This document shows, piece after piece, positions 33,007 through 41,940 of a DNA stretch of 64,000 bases. The stretch comes from SVQP01 sp045650025. Lineage in GTDB: Bacteria; Bacillota; Clostridia; Oscillospirales; CAG-272. A program made the position numbers and the translations under genes. The stretch spans positions 3,683-67,682 of the forward strand of contig JAZRQR010000003.1 of NCBI GenBank assembly GCA_045650025.1, read 5' to 3'. The notes below the pieces were generated by a model, which saw only the letters and a list, made by a program, of their open reading frames with translations, had not been told where the DNA came from and made no database searches. How positions within the stretch are numbered: the stretch's first letter is position 1; every line of letters starts with the position of its first letter.

Positions 33007-35601
33007 ATGCTGCAATTACACGATTTGAGAATCGACCACAATCCCGCTCCCAATCTGGCACTGACACACGGTCTGCGCTTTTCATGGAAGTTGGATTCAG
33101 ATCATGAAAACGTTACGCAAAAGACATACCGCGTAACCATTTGCAAGGACGGCGAGATCGTATTTGACTCCGATACCGTTGACTCGGAGCAAGCTTGCGA
33201 TATTTCGTTTGACGAGCTGTTTTTGCAGCCCGCAACCGAATACGTATGGAATCTTTGCGTAAAGGATAACTACAACCAAAGCGCGGTTGCGTCTCTTTCA
33301 TTCGCAACCGAGTTGTATCCTGATATGTGGCAGGCAGAGTGGATCACGCCAGCCGATTACACCGTCAGCTGGGCACCGTACCTGCGCAAAAAATTCGCTG
33401 CAAATACGGGCGTTCGACGTGCCGTACTGTACGCATGCGGTTTGGGTTGCGCGGAATACTATATCAACGGTCAAAAGATCGCCGACGATTACATCGACCC
33501 TCCCATGACCAACTACGAAAAAGAGGTGCTTTACCGCGCGTATGAGGTCACCGAACACATCAAGGAGCAAAACGCACTTGTTGCATGGTTGGGCGAGGGC
33601 TTTTACTCGCAGAGCCAGGTATGGGATTATAACGGATTTTCTTACGGCAACGTTTGTTTGATTGCGCGCCTTGAGATCGAATATACCGATGGGACGCGCC
33701 AGTCTATCGTGACGGACACAACCTGGAAGAGCAAAAACAGCCCTATCATTCTCAATAATATTTACGGCGGTGAAACGTATGACGCAAGATTGGAAACACC
33801 CGATTTTGCTCTTGCAAACGGTAGCGAAGCCGGCTGGTGCGAATGCATTGTAGACACCGTGCCCAAGGGCGAGCTTAAGCCCTGCAATATGCCTCCCGTT
33901 CGCGTGATCCGTCGCATTCCCGCCGTCAGCGTCAAGCCCTCTTGCGGCCGAGACGACGGTGCATGGATCTTTGATATGGGCGAGAACTTTGCAGGTATTG
34001 CCGAGTTCCGTATGCCGCGTGCCTCCAGAGGTAAGATCTACGTCTTCCGTTTTGCCGAAACGCTCAATGAAGCAGGGCAGTTGGACTACCGCTCCACCGG
34101 CTCGTTTGCGACTCAATGTATCCAGCAGGAAATCTACATCTCGCGAGGCGGTGACGGAGAGGAGATCTGGCGTCCCAGATTCACGTATCACAGCTTCCGT
34201 TACATCGAAATGACCGGTCTGAATTATTGCCATGAATACGGCAAGATGCCCAACATCGATTTTGCTGTCGGCTATGCACTCTCCACGGATCTGGAGCAGA
34301 ACGGCACGTTCGAATCCTCCTCCAAGGACTTAAATTCGCTGCATGAGATCATCTGCCGCACGTTCCGTTCCAACTATCACGGTCTTCCCGAGGATTGTCC
34401 TGCACGCGAAAAATGCGGCTGGCTGGGCGATGCGCAGATTGTGTGCAACACCGGCATCATGAATTACAACATGGCAACCTCCTACGAGCAATACCTCAAA
34501 GATATTCGCACGCAAAAGGAAGTGTACGGCACCTGGAATATGATTTCTCCCGGCAAACGAGGCTGTGGCGAAGCATCGCCCTTGTGGGGCTGTGCGCAGA
34601 TCATTATCCCGTATTGGCTGTACCATTACTATAATGATACCTCCGCCGTCACGCGCAACTGGGACCTGATGCAGGCTTGGGTTGAGCACGAGCTGGCAAG
34701 ATCCGAGGATTACATCATTTCCGAGGGACTTGGTGACTGGTGTCCTCCCGGCGGTGAGGGAAGCAAACGCAGAATCCCCGTACCGCATTCCTCCACCTTG
34801 ATGTTCTATGAAATCTGCGTCAAGATGGCAGAGCTGAGCAATCAGTTCGGCTATACAAATGCAAAGTATTATAACGATCTTGCCGATCGCATTGCGGAGT
34901 CGTTTATCCGTCATTTCTACGACTTTGACAAGCACTCCTACGGGTACTGGGCATCTGATGCGGTAGCTCTGACGCTTGGTGTATATCCCGAATACGACAG
35001 AGAAGCGCTTGTGACCGCGCTGAAGGACAGCATTATCGCAGACGATTACGCTATGAGCACCGGCATATACGGCAACAAATACCTCATCCCGCTTCTGTTT
35101 GAAGAGGGAATGGGTGATGCTGCCATGGAGATCCTGTTCAACCGCAGACACACCAGCTTCGGCACCATGATGGATGATGGCGCTACCTCGGTTTGGGAAG
35201 CTCTGGACATGCACCATGTTGAAACCGACCGCACCAAGGGTGTTGCCTCCTACAACCACCCCATGCATGCAGGGTTTGCTTATATCTATTATGCATATTT
35301 GGGCGGTTTGCAGCCCGCAGAGCCCGGCTTCAAGACCTTTGTCGTAAAGCCTTATCACGTCAGTGGCGTGGATCACGTTGCAATCCAGTATGAATGTCAG
35401 TACGGCATCATTCGGATCAGCGCAGACAAGACTGATGCAGGTTATGCATACACCGTGCAGGTACCAGCAAACACCCATTGCATTCTGGCATTCGAGGAAA
35501 GTGTGGAAATCACATCTCAAAACGGCTTTAAGGCAACCTGCGACGCGGACGACACGTGCCTAGTCGGCTCCGGCTCGTACCGTGCCATCAGCCGCAATTA
35601 A
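33007..35601 (+). CDS. Alpha-L-rhamnosidase, GH78 family (second copy)
   Basis: 864 residues without signal peptide, so intracellular. Domain order is that of Bacillus RhaB-type enzymes: N-terminal Ig-like domain (about 1-105, LHDLRIDHNPAPNLA), carbohydrate-binding beta-sandwich (about 115-285, with ADDYIDPPMTNYEKEVLYRAYE), a further beta domain, then the (alpha/alpha)6 barrel. The catalytic acid region is EDCPAREKCGWLGDAQI near residue 465 and the base region GATSVWEALDMHH near residue 730. Ribosome binding site TTGGAGG. It has its own promoter and a strong bidirectional terminator. It would release rhamnose from imported glycosides for RhaA. Confidence 0.95.
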   Translation: MLQLHDLRIDHNPAPNLALTHGLRFSWKLDSDHENVTQKTYRVTICKDGEIVFDSDTVDSEQACDISFDELFLQPATEYVWNLCVKDNYNQSAVASLSFATELYPDMWQAEWITPADYTVSWAPYLRKKFAANTGVRRAVLYACGLGCAEYYINGQKIADDYIDPPMTNYEKEVLYRAYEVTEHIKEQNALVAWLGEGFYSQSQVWDYNGFSYGNVCLIARLEIEYTDGTRQSIVTDTTWKSKNSPIILNNIYGGETYDARLETPDFALANGSEAGWCECIVDTVPKGELKPCNMPPVRVIRRIPAVSVKPSCGRDDGAWIFDMGENFAGIAEFRMPRASRGKIYVFRFAETLNEAGQLDYRSTGSFATQCIQQEIYISRGGDGEEIWRPRFTYHSFRYIEMTGLNYCHEYGKMPNIDFAVGYALSTDLEQNGTFESSSKDLNSLHEIICRTFRSNYHGLPEDCPAREKCGWLGDAQIVCNTGIMNYNMATSYEQYLKDIRTQKEVYGTWNMISPGKRGCGEASPLWGCAQIIIPYWLYHYYNDTSAVTRNWDLMQAWVEHELARSEDYIISEGLGDWCPPGGEGSKRRIPVPHSSTLMFYEICVKMAELSNQFGYTNAKYYNDLADRIAESFIRHFYDFDKHSYGYWASDAVALTLGVYPEYDREALVTALKDSIIADDYAMSTGIYGNKYLIPLLFEEGMGDAAMEILFNRRHTSFGTMMDDGATSVWEALDMHHVETDRTKGVASYNHPMHAGFAYIYYAYLGGLQPAEPGFKTFVVKPYHVSGVDHVAIQYECQYGIIRISADKTDAGYAYTVQVPANTHCILAFEESVEITSQNGFKATCDADDTCLVGSGSYRAISRN

Positions 35602-35628
35602 CCGCTCCGTTCCAATATATAAAAAAAT

Positions 35629-35668
35629 AAGCACGTATGAAGCGCAAATGCGCTTCATACGTGCTTTT
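35629..35668. terminator. Bidirectional terminator between rhamnosidase and ABC ATPase genes
   Basis: A 17-bp perfect stem (AAGCACGTATGAAGCGC, loop AAAT) with TTTT to the right and, on the other strand, TTATTTTTTT; it serves the two convergent genes. Confidence 0.9.
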
Positions 35669-35678
35669 CATATGTCGT

Positions 35679-36248
35679 TCAATCCCAAGTTTCTACGATG
35701 TCCGCAAACTCTTGCGCTTCTGCAGGGTCATGCGTTACCAGCAACACGGTTTTTCCGCGCAAAAGCTGTTTGGAAGCGTTCATAACAGATGTCTTGGTAT
35801 CTTTATCCAATGCTGAGAACGGCTCGTCCAAAAGCAAAATATCCGCATCGTAGGCAATGGCTCTTGCAAGGCTGATACGCTTTGCCATACCGCCTGAAAG
35901 CTCCTCGGGGTATTTATCCGCCGCATCCGCAACACCGAAGGCTTCCAAGAGATCCTCGGCGCGTTGCTTGGCGTTTGCTTTATCCTTGATGACCAAAGCA
36001 ACGTTTTGCAACGCGGTCAATTGTCCGAACAAGCGCGGCTCCTGAAACATGATTCCCACACTACGGTTTTGGGTGTCAATTTTGCCGCGTTGCGGCTTAA
36101 GTAACCCAGCAATCAAACGCAGCAGCGTGCTCTTACCACAACCAGAAGGTGCCATAAGGGCCGTAATGCGGCCGTCGCAGATCTCCAGGGTGAAATCTTC
36201 AAAAATACGCTTATCTCCAAACGAGAAGGAAAGATGCTCAATCTTCAT
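35679..36248 (-). CDS. ABC importer ATPase, SsuB/TauB-like
   Basis: 189 residues, shorter than the usual 240-260 because the C-terminal extension is absent. Walker A is APSGCGKST near residue 34, Q-loop FQEPRLF, signature LSGGMAKRISLARA near residue 118 (Met instead of Gln, as in sulfonate/nitrate-type ATPases), Walker B ILLLDEPFSALD, and the H-loop VTHD near residue 176. Start at 36248 follows GGAGGCTGTGG and overlaps the permease gene end by 11 bases; a 52-residue in-frame extension lies inside the permease gene. Last gene of a regulator-binding protein-permease-ATPase operon. Confidence 0.9.
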   Translation of the reverse strand: MKIEHLSFSFGDKRIFEDFTLEICDGRITALMAPSGCGKSTLLRLIAGLLKPQRGKIDTQNRSVGIMFQEPRLFGQLTALQNVALVIKDKANAKQRAEDLLEAFGVADAADKYPEELSGGMAKRISLARAIAYDADILLLDEPFSALDKDTKTSVMNASKQLLRGKTVLLVTHDPAEAQEFADIVETWD

Positions 36249-37002
36249 AAACCACAGCCTCCTTTCTCGTCTTACGTTTGATACGCTTGACGGCAAGCTT
36301 GAACACAACGTCAAGCAAATAGCTGAATATAATGATCGCAACCGTCCATGCAAACAACTCCACGTATTCCATATTCTGCTTGGCGTTAAAGATATACTTA
36401 CCAACCGATACCTCAGGGGTAATCAGAACCTCTGCAGCAATGCCTGCCTTGATGGCAAGACCTGCAGAAGCGCCTGCAGCAGAGATCATGAACGGACGCA
36501 GCGTGGGCAGCCAGATGCATCTGACGCGGTCCGCAAACCCAAGACGATACGCGTTTGCTGTCTCGAGCAGTTCAGGGCGCGCCGCACGCAATCCCTCCAG
36601 CGTATTAGAGAATACTACAGGAAACACGATCAGCGCAGCGATCAAACCGGGAATCAGATCACGGTTCATCAAAACAAACGCAATAAGAATAAAGGACGTG
36701 ACCGGAGTTGTCTTAATGACCGAAATTGCAGGCATGAAAAAGTCGTACAGCGCCTTGACCTTATGGCAAAGTAATGCAAGCGCAAACGCAGCTGCGTACG
36801 ACACAATTATGCCAATCGTTACGCGCACAGCCGAGACAAGCATCACTCGCCAGAACAAGGAAGTCCGGCACATCTCCCAAAGCTTGGTCAGGACATCCCA
36901 GGGAGAAGGGAGGATGAGTGGCAATCCGACAATGGCAGAAGCCCCCCACCAGATCCCGATCCAAAACAGAACGATAATCGAATATTTCAGTATACGCTTC
37001 AT
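36238..37002 (-). CDS. ABC importer permease, SsuC/TauC-like
   Basis: 254 residues with about six transmembrane segments. The EAA loop that contacts the ATPase is visible as EGLRAARPELLETANAYRLGF, here cited in part as PELLETANAYRLGF (near residue 150). The family is the BPD_transp_1 group of nitrate/sulfonate/taurine or pyrimidine-precursor importers. The start at 37002 lies seven bases past the binding-protein stop with only a weak GCGG site, so translation is probably coupled. Substrate cannot be told from the permease alone. Confidence 0.9.
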   Translation of the reverse strand: MKRILKYSIIVLFWIGIWWGASAIVGLPLILPSPWDVLTKLWEMCRTSLFWRVMLVSAVRVTIGIIVSYAAAFALALLCHKVKALYDFFMPAISVIKTTPVTSFILIAFVLMNRDLIPGLIAALIVFPVVFSNTLEGLRAARPELLETANAYRLGFADRVRCIWLPTLRPFMISAAGASAGLAIKAGIAAEVLITPEVSVGKYIFNAKQNMEYVELFAWTVAIIIFSYLLDVVFKLAVKRIKRKTRKEAVVYED

Positions 37003-37009
37003 CCGCAAG

Positions 37010-38020
37010 TCAAGGTACGTAGTAGAAATCTGCATCAGGCAGGGCATTGCCAACCGAAGCGGGCGCCACCGCATACAAAATTTCAAAGAACTTTTCAAGG
37101 CCTGCCTTCATTTCAGCGCCGTCAATGTAGCAAATGTTGGAATTGGGAATTGCCTTTTGTGCAACAGCTGCTTGTGCGAAAATGCCGGCGTCCACGATCA
37201 TAGCTCCTGCCTGATCGGGAGTCTGGTTGACAAATTCGATCGATGCCTTGTATTCAGCCAGAAAGGCGTTTACTGCATCGGGATACTGCTCAAGGAACGC
37301 GGTGCGTACGACCACGCAGCCCTGCATCAGAGAATTTTCGGGATAGTGCTTTTCCCATTCTGCGGTCAGATCCAAGGAAGCCGTCAGGGAAGCGTTTGCG
37401 CTCTTGGCAATGGTCACCATAGGCTCGGGAAGTACAGCGACGTCCACCATGCCGGATGCAAGCGCAGTACGCAGATCAGCAGGCTGCGCATAGGTGTTGT
37501 CGATGACAATGTCCTGGCCAACCTTCAATCCGTTTGCTTCACAAACTGCCTTGAACAAGAAGGTGGGGTTTTGCGCAGGACAATATACGGTCTTTCCACG
37601 CAGATCCTCAAAGGAAGTGATGGCAACCTTTTCGGTGTTATTCATGACGTACAGAACACCCAGAGTGTTGACGGCAATGACCTTCACGCCGCCCTGGGTC
37701 TTGTTATACAGGTTGGCAGCCGCATTGGTGGGCAGTGCCGCAATATCGCAAGCGCCGCTGATCAGCGAAGCGGTGATATTGGAAGCATCCGTCTCTACCT
37801 GAATGGTATAGGGCAGCGCTGTAGCACCGCTCTTATTATCGGAAATCAACTTAGCCATGCCAAAGCCGGTCGTGCCGTTGAGTACCATGACGTTAACGTT
37901 TTCGGGAGTTGCCGTAGGCTCTGCTTCGGGCTGCTTTTGTATGTCGTTACAGCCGACAAAAAGGGAAATAGCGAGCAGAAGTGCAAGTGTTACGAGGATG
38001 ATGTGTTGAAAGAGTTTCAT
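37010..38020 (-). CDS. Substrate-binding lipoprotein of ABC importer, NMT1/SsuA type
   Basis: 336 residues. Lipoprotein signal with lipobox LFVGC (Cys near residue 24), then NVMVLNGTTGFGMAKLI, the start of a type 2 periplasmic-binding fold like those binding sulfonates, nitrate or thiamine precursors. ACDIAALPTNAAANLYN and FEDLRGKTVYCPAQNPT are typical of that fold. The ligand is not identifiable; the TNAAANL and QNPT loops are where ligand contacts usually sit. It starts 17 bases after the Crp/Fnr regulator stop, so both are in one operon. Confidence 0.9.
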   Translation of the reverse strand: MKLFQHIILVTLALLLAISLFVGCNDIQKQPEAEPTATPENVNVMVLNGTTGFGMAKLISDNKSGATALPYTIQVETDASNITASLISGACDIAALPTNAAANLYNKTQGGVKVIAVNTLGVLYVMNNTEKVAITSFEDLRGKTVYCPAQNPTFLFKAVCEANGLKVGQDIVIDNTYAQPADLRTALASGMVDVAVLPEPMVTIAKSANASLTASLDLTAEWEKHYPENSLMQGCVVVRTAFLEQYPDAVNAFLAEYKASIEFVNQTPDQAGAMIVDAGIFAQAAVAQKAIPNSNICYIDGAEMKAGLEKFFEILYAVAPASVGNALPDADFYYVP

Positions 38021-38037
38021 TGTGTGTATTCCTTTCT

Positions 38038-38697
38038 TTAATAGTGATGTATCATACGGTCGCGATCTATGATGCGAACCGTTTTGTGTTCTTTGGTAAT
38101 AAATCCGTCCTGCTCCAGCTTATCAAACGCGCGATAAAGCGAGGCTCTGCCAATATCCAGCATAGTGCAAAGCGCGTTCATGGGCAGATCCAGCGTGACG
38201 GTGTTGTCCGTTGCATGTGCATCCAACCAAAAAGCAAGCCTTTGCTCAGCAGATCCCGCCGTCAGGCAAGAGATCTTTTGATTGAGGTACAACGTTTTTT
38301 GTGCAAGCAAGGCAATGTATTGGTAGCGCACCTTTGCGTCGTGGTCAATCAGATAGATCAAAAATTCCTTGTGCAGCACCAGCACCTTGCAATCGGTCTT
38401 GGCAACGATTCTGGTAGCAAACGGCTGATCCGTAAACAGATTGGAAATACCAAACATTTCGTACGGCGCAAACGACCGAAGCAGCACTTGCTTGTCTTCA
38501 TCAGCGGAATACGCAATCGCGCTTCCTTCGCACAGCACGTACAGCGCATCGCCCGGCTGACCGGGAGAAAGAATCATGGATTCCCGCGCAAAATGCAAAT
38601 ATTCAGGCGCCGACACGCGCGCCGCAGCAGCCAGAATCTGTGCGTTCGCCCCTTGCGTAATCGGGAGTAATTTGAGTATTTGTAAGTATGGATTCAT
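38038..38697 (-). CDS. Crp/Fnr-family transcriptional regulator
   Basis: 219 residues. N-terminal cyclic-nucleotide-binding-type beta-roll (about 20-120; LSPGQPGDALYVLCEGSAIA), a long dimer helix, and a C-terminal winged helix with MNALCTMLDIGRASLYRAFDKLEQDG (cited in part: TMLDIGRASLYRAFDKL) as recognition region. The roll lacks the RxxS cAMP contacts of Crp and there is no N-terminal Cys cluster as in Fnr, so the ligand is unknown. It is the first gene of the importer operon and a palindrome overlaps its transcription start, which fits autoregulation together with the transporter. Start at 38697 follows GGAGGC. Confidence 0.92.
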   Translation of the reverse strand: MNPYLQILKLLPITQGANAQILAAAARVSAPEYLHFARESMILSPGQPGDALYVLCEGSAIAYSADEDKQVLLRSFAPYEMFGISNLFTDQPFATRIVAKTDCKVLVLHKEFLIYLIDHDAKVRYQYIALLAQKTLYLNQKISCLTAGSAEQRLAFWLDAHATDNTVTLDLPMNALCTMLDIGRASLYRAFDKLEQDGFITKEHKTVRIIDRDRMIHHY

Positions 38698-38708
38698 GCG
38701 GCCTCCGA

Positions 38709-38726
38709 GTGTCTCATATGATACAC
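38709..38726 (-). promoter_or_regulatory. Candidate operator for the Crp/Fnr-like regulator
   Basis: GTGTCTCATATGATACAC is an 18-bp palindrome with one mismatched pair. It lies directly downstream of the -10 box, across the predicted transcription start, and just before the ribosome binding site, where a bound repressor would block initiation. Assignment to this regulator is inference from position and symmetry. Confidence 0.65.
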
Positions 38727-38730
38727 TTAA

Positions 38731-38759
38731 ATTATATATGAAGGAGCACAAAATGTCAA
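38731..38759 (-). promoter_or_regulatory. Promoter of the regulator-importer operon
   Basis: Minus strand TTGACA (38754-38759) and TATAAT (38731-38736), both perfect, spacer 17 bases. Confidence 0.88.
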
Positions 38760-38799
38760 TAGGATTGCAGAATATTCATGAAAATTCACAGATATGATA

Positions 38800-38828
38800 T
38801 TGCATTTTTTGATTTACTGTAGTATAAT
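38800..38828 (+). promoter_or_regulatory. Promoter of the nucleotidyltransferase-nahK-galE-galM operon
   Basis: TTGCAT (38800-38805) and TATAAT (38823-38828) with a 17-base spacer. The leader is about 36 bases long. Confidence 0.8.
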
Positions 38829-38870
38829 ATAAGAGTTATAAGGGAAACCCTTGTGCAAAGGAGGAATAAT

Positions 38871-39767
38871 ATGACTCTTGTAATCTTGGCAGCGGGAATG
38901 GGCTCTCGTTACGGCGGTCTCAAGCAGATCGACCCCATGACCGAGCACGGTGAATTTATTATCGATTTTTCCATTTACGATGCAATTCAAGCAGGCTTTG
39001 ATAAGGTTGTATTTATTATCAAACGCGAAAATTATCAAGCGTTTGCTGATACAGTCGGCAAGAGAGTATCGTCTCACATTCAAACCTGCTATGCATTCCA
39101 GGAGCTGAGCGACCTGCCGGAGGGCTACGCAGTACCCGAGGGAAGAACTAAGCCCTGGGGCACGGGTCACGCGCTCTATGCAGCACGCAACTATCTGACC
39201 GAGAATTTCGCAGTCATCAATTCGGATGACTATTACGGACGCGATGCGTTTTTCAAAGCAGCGGAGCATCTTCGTAACTCTGCGGACGGCGAGCACTATT
39301 GCATGGTTGGTTATAAGCTTGGCAATACGCTTTCCGATAGCGGCACGGTCTCGCGCGGACAATGCTACGTGGATGACAAGGATATGCTGACGGGCGTTAT
39401 CGAACGCACCGATATTAAACGCGTGGACGATCACGCGGCTTATTGCGACGCAGACGGCGAGTGGATCGACCTGCCTGCTGATACCGTGGTTTCCATGAAC
39501 TTCTGGGGCTTGACGCCCGGCATCGTCCCCAAGCTCTCTCAAGGCTTTGAGGAATTTCTTGCAAAGCGCGGCACGGAGCTTAAGAGCGAATTCTATCTGC
39601 CCGGCGCTGTCGATACGTTTATGAAGGCAGGGGAGTGCGACGTACGCGTATATCGCACCGATGCACAATGGTACGGCGTAACCTACACACAGGATAAGGA
39701 TTACGTCAAGGCTTCGATCCGCAAAATGATCGAGCAGGGTATTTATCCGAACTCATTATGGGGTTAA
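38871..39767 (+). CDS. Sugar-1-phosphate nucleotidyltransferase
   Basis: 298 residues. N-terminal VILAAGMGSRYGGLKQIDPM is the nucleotide-binding signature of the NTP_transferase family; NSDDYYGRDAF carries the metal-binding Asp, and GTGHALYAA the sugar-phosphate contact. It should make an NDP-sugar from NTP and a hexose-1-phosphate. Next to a NahK-like kinase it most plausibly uses UTP and GlcNAc/GalNAc-1-P or galactose-1-P, taking the place of GalT2 of the bifidobacterial lnp operon; that is inference. The start at 38871 follows AAAGGAGG. First gene of a four-gene operon. Confidence 0.88.
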   Translation: MTLVILAAGMGSRYGGLKQIDPMTEHGEFIIDFSIYDAIQAGFDKVVFIIKRENYQAFADTVGKRVSSHIQTCYAFQELSDLPEGYAVPEGRTKPWGTGHALYAARNYLTENFAVINSDDYYGRDAFFKAAEHLRNSADGEHYCMVGYKLGNTLSDSGTVSRGQCYVDDKDMLTGVIERTDIKRVDDHAAYCDADGEWIDLPADTVVSMNFWGLTPGIVPKLSQGFEEFLAKRGTELKSEFYLPGAVDTFMKAGECDVRVYRTDAQWYGVTYTQDKDYVKASIRKMIEQGIYPNSLWG

Positions 39768-39797
39768 TCTGACCCAACTAATTTTGAAAGGACTTAT

Positions 39798-40898
39798 ATG
39801 AATCACGCACAGATTTTTTTGATCGCCGAGGAATTTCAGTTTCACGGCAAGCCGATCTCGGTTACAGAATGCACTACAGGTCATATCAACTCGACCTTTT
39901 TCGTTGATTGCAGCTCGGATGAGGGACTTTTCCGTTACGTACTGCAAAGTGTCAACACCTCGATTTTTAAAAAGCCTGATCAGGTCATGCAGAACATTCT
40001 GCACGTTACCAAGCACATTGAAAACAAGCTGATCGCAACCGGCGGTGACGCCAAGCGCGGCACCCTGCACGTAGTCAACGCCAAGGACGGGCATTATGCA
40101 CATATTGATAGCGAAGGACGCTTCTGGCGCGCTTATGAGTTCGTTGAGGATGCAACCTGCTACCAGGCGGTAGAATCCGAGGAAATGTTCACCAAGGTCG
40201 GCAAGGCTTTCGGTATTTTCCAAAGACAACTTGCAGACTTTGATGCGTCGCTCTTGTTTGAGTCGATCCCCAATTTCCACAATACAGAGGACAGATTTAA
40301 TCAGTTTATTACCGCAATGGAAAATGACGCAGCAGGCAGACGCGAAAGTGTACGTGATGAAATCGCATTCGTACTGCGCAGACAAGACAGCTGCAGCTAC
40401 ATCAACGAGCGTATTGCAGACGGCAGAATCCCGCTGCGCGTCACGCACAACGACACCAAGCTCAACAACATCATGCTGGATAACGAAACGGGCGAGGGCA
40501 TTTGCGTAATCGACCTGGATACCGTTATGCCCGGCTCTGTACTTGCCGATTTTGGTGACAGCATTCGTTTCGGTGCGTCCTCCGCTGCGGAGGACGAGAC
40601 CGATCTGGATAAGGTATACGTCCGTCTTGAAATGTTCGATGCATTTGCAAAGGGCTTTATCGAGGGCCTCGATCATTCTCTGACCGAAGAGGAGATCCTC
40701 TCTCTGCCTATGGGCGCTTACATACTGACGCTGGAAACCGGTATTCGTTTCCTGACTGACTATCTCAATGGGGATACCTATTTCAGAACATCGTATGCAC
40801 AGCACAATCTCGACCGTGCACGCAATCAGTTCAAGCTTGTTGCGGATATGGAAGAGAAGATGGATCAGATGAATCAGATCATCCAAAAATATTTGTAA
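39798..40898 (+). CDS. NahK-like anomeric hexosamine 1-kinase
   Basis: 366 residues of the aminoglycoside phosphotransferase fold. The catalytic loop is THNDTKLNNIML near residue 216 and the metal-binding motif VIDLDTVMPG near residue 236; the N-terminal GHINSTFFVDC and YVLQSVNTSIFKKPDQVMQNI segments match NahK/LnpB, which phosphorylates GlcNAc or GalNAc at C1. With the preceding nucleotidyltransferase and following GalE it forms a salvage route from free amino-hexose to UDP-sugar. No lacto-N-biose phosphorylase is present in the window. Ribosome binding site AAAGGAC. Confidence 0.88.
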   Translation: MNHAQIFLIAEEFQFHGKPISVTECTTGHINSTFFVDCSSDEGLFRYVLQSVNTSIFKKPDQVMQNILHVTKHIENKLIATGGDAKRGTLHVVNAKDGHYAHIDSEGRFWRAYEFVEDATCYQAVESEEMFTKVGKAFGIFQRQLADFDASLLFESIPNFHNTEDRFNQFITAMENDAAGRRESVRDEIAFVLRRQDSCSYINERIADGRIPLRVTHNDTKLNNIMLDNETGEGICVIDLDTVMPGSVLADFGDSIRFGASSAAEDETDLDKVYVRLEMFDAFAKGFIEGLDHSLTEEEILSLPMGAYILTLETGIRFLTDYLNGDTYFRTSYAQHNLDRARNQFKLVADMEEKMDQMNQIIQKYL

Positions 40899-40916
40899 AA
40901 CACGGAGGATAGACAA

Positions 40917-41936
40917 ATGGCAGTTCTCATTACCGGCGGCGCGGGCTTTATCGGCTCTCACGCTGCAGTAGAATTCTTGAACAAGGGTTATGACCTTGTA
41001 ATCCTGGACAATTTCTCCAACAGTAAGCCCTGCGTGCTGGATCGCATCCGCCAGATCACGGGCAAGAATTTCAAGTTTTACGAGATTGATCTGCTTGACA
41101 AGACAGCAGTAGACGCAATGTTTGACGAGTGCCCCGAAATCGATTCCTGCATTCACTTCGCAGGTCTTAAGGCAGTCGGCGAATCGGTGCAGATGCCTCT
41201 TGAATATTACCACAACAACCTGACCGGCACCATCAATCTTTGCCAGTCCATGCGTGCACACGGTGTTAAGACCATCGTATTCAGCTCGTCCGCAACCGTT
41301 TACGGTGACCCCGCAACCGTGCCGATCCGTGAGGATTTCCCCACGGGCAACACCACCAACCCCTATGGTGAAACCAAGCACATGATCGAGCGCATTCTGA
41401 AGGACATGCAGTTTGCAGATCCCGAATGGAGCGTTTCCATTCTGCGTTACTTCAACCCCATCGGCGCGCATGAAAGCGGATTGATCGGTGAAGATCCCGC
41501 AGGTATCCCCAACAATTTGCTTCCTTATATTACGCAGGTTGCTTCCGGCAAACGCGAGTATCTGCGCGTTTACGGCAATGACTATCCCACGCACGATGGC
41601 ACCGGCGTACGCGATTATATCCACGTAGTAGACTTGGCTCGCGCACACCTCTCGGCTCTGGAGCGCGCTGTCAAGATGCATGCAATCGAGTATTACAATA
41701 TTGGTACCGGTAACGGTTATTCCGTATTGGACGTCGTACACGCATTTGAAGCAGTCACCGGCAAGCCTTTGCCTTATCGCATTGAAGCTCGTCGTCCCGG
41801 TGATATCGCCGTGTGCTATGCAGATCCCACCAAGGCTGAGCAGGTGCTTGGCTGGAAGGCAGAGTACGACATGACTCGTATGTGCCAGGACGCTTATAGA
41901 TGGCAGTCCATGAACCCTAACGGATACGGAGATTGA
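40917..41936 (+). CDS. galE: UDP-glucose 4-epimerase
   Basis: 339 residues, standard length. NAD-binding GGAGFIGSHAAVEFL at the N-terminus, SSSATVYGDP with the catalytic Ser/Thr, and the active-site NPYGETKHMIE (YxxxK) near residue 152; RYFNPIGAHESGLIGEDP follows. It interconverts UDP-Gal and UDP-Glc, and probably UDP-GalNAc/GlcNAc in this context. Binding site ACGGAGG, 18 bases after the kinase gene; galM starts four bases after its stop. Confidence 0.97.
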   Translation: MAVLITGGAGFIGSHAAVEFLNKGYDLVILDNFSNSKPCVLDRIRQITGKNFKFYEIDLLDKTAVDAMFDECPEIDSCIHFAGLKAVGESVQMPLEYYHNNLTGTINLCQSMRAHGVKTIVFSSSATVYGDPATVPIREDFPTGNTTNPYGETKHMIERILKDMQFADPEWSVSILRYFNPIGAHESGLIGEDPAGIPNNLLPYITQVASGKREYLRVYGNDYPTHDGTGVRDYIHVVDLARAHLSALERAVKMHAIEYYNIGTGNGYSVLDVVHAFEAVTGKPLPYRIEARRPGDIAVCYADPTKAEQVLGWKAEYDMTRMCQDAYRWQSMNPNGYGD

Positions 41937-41940
41937 TGCA

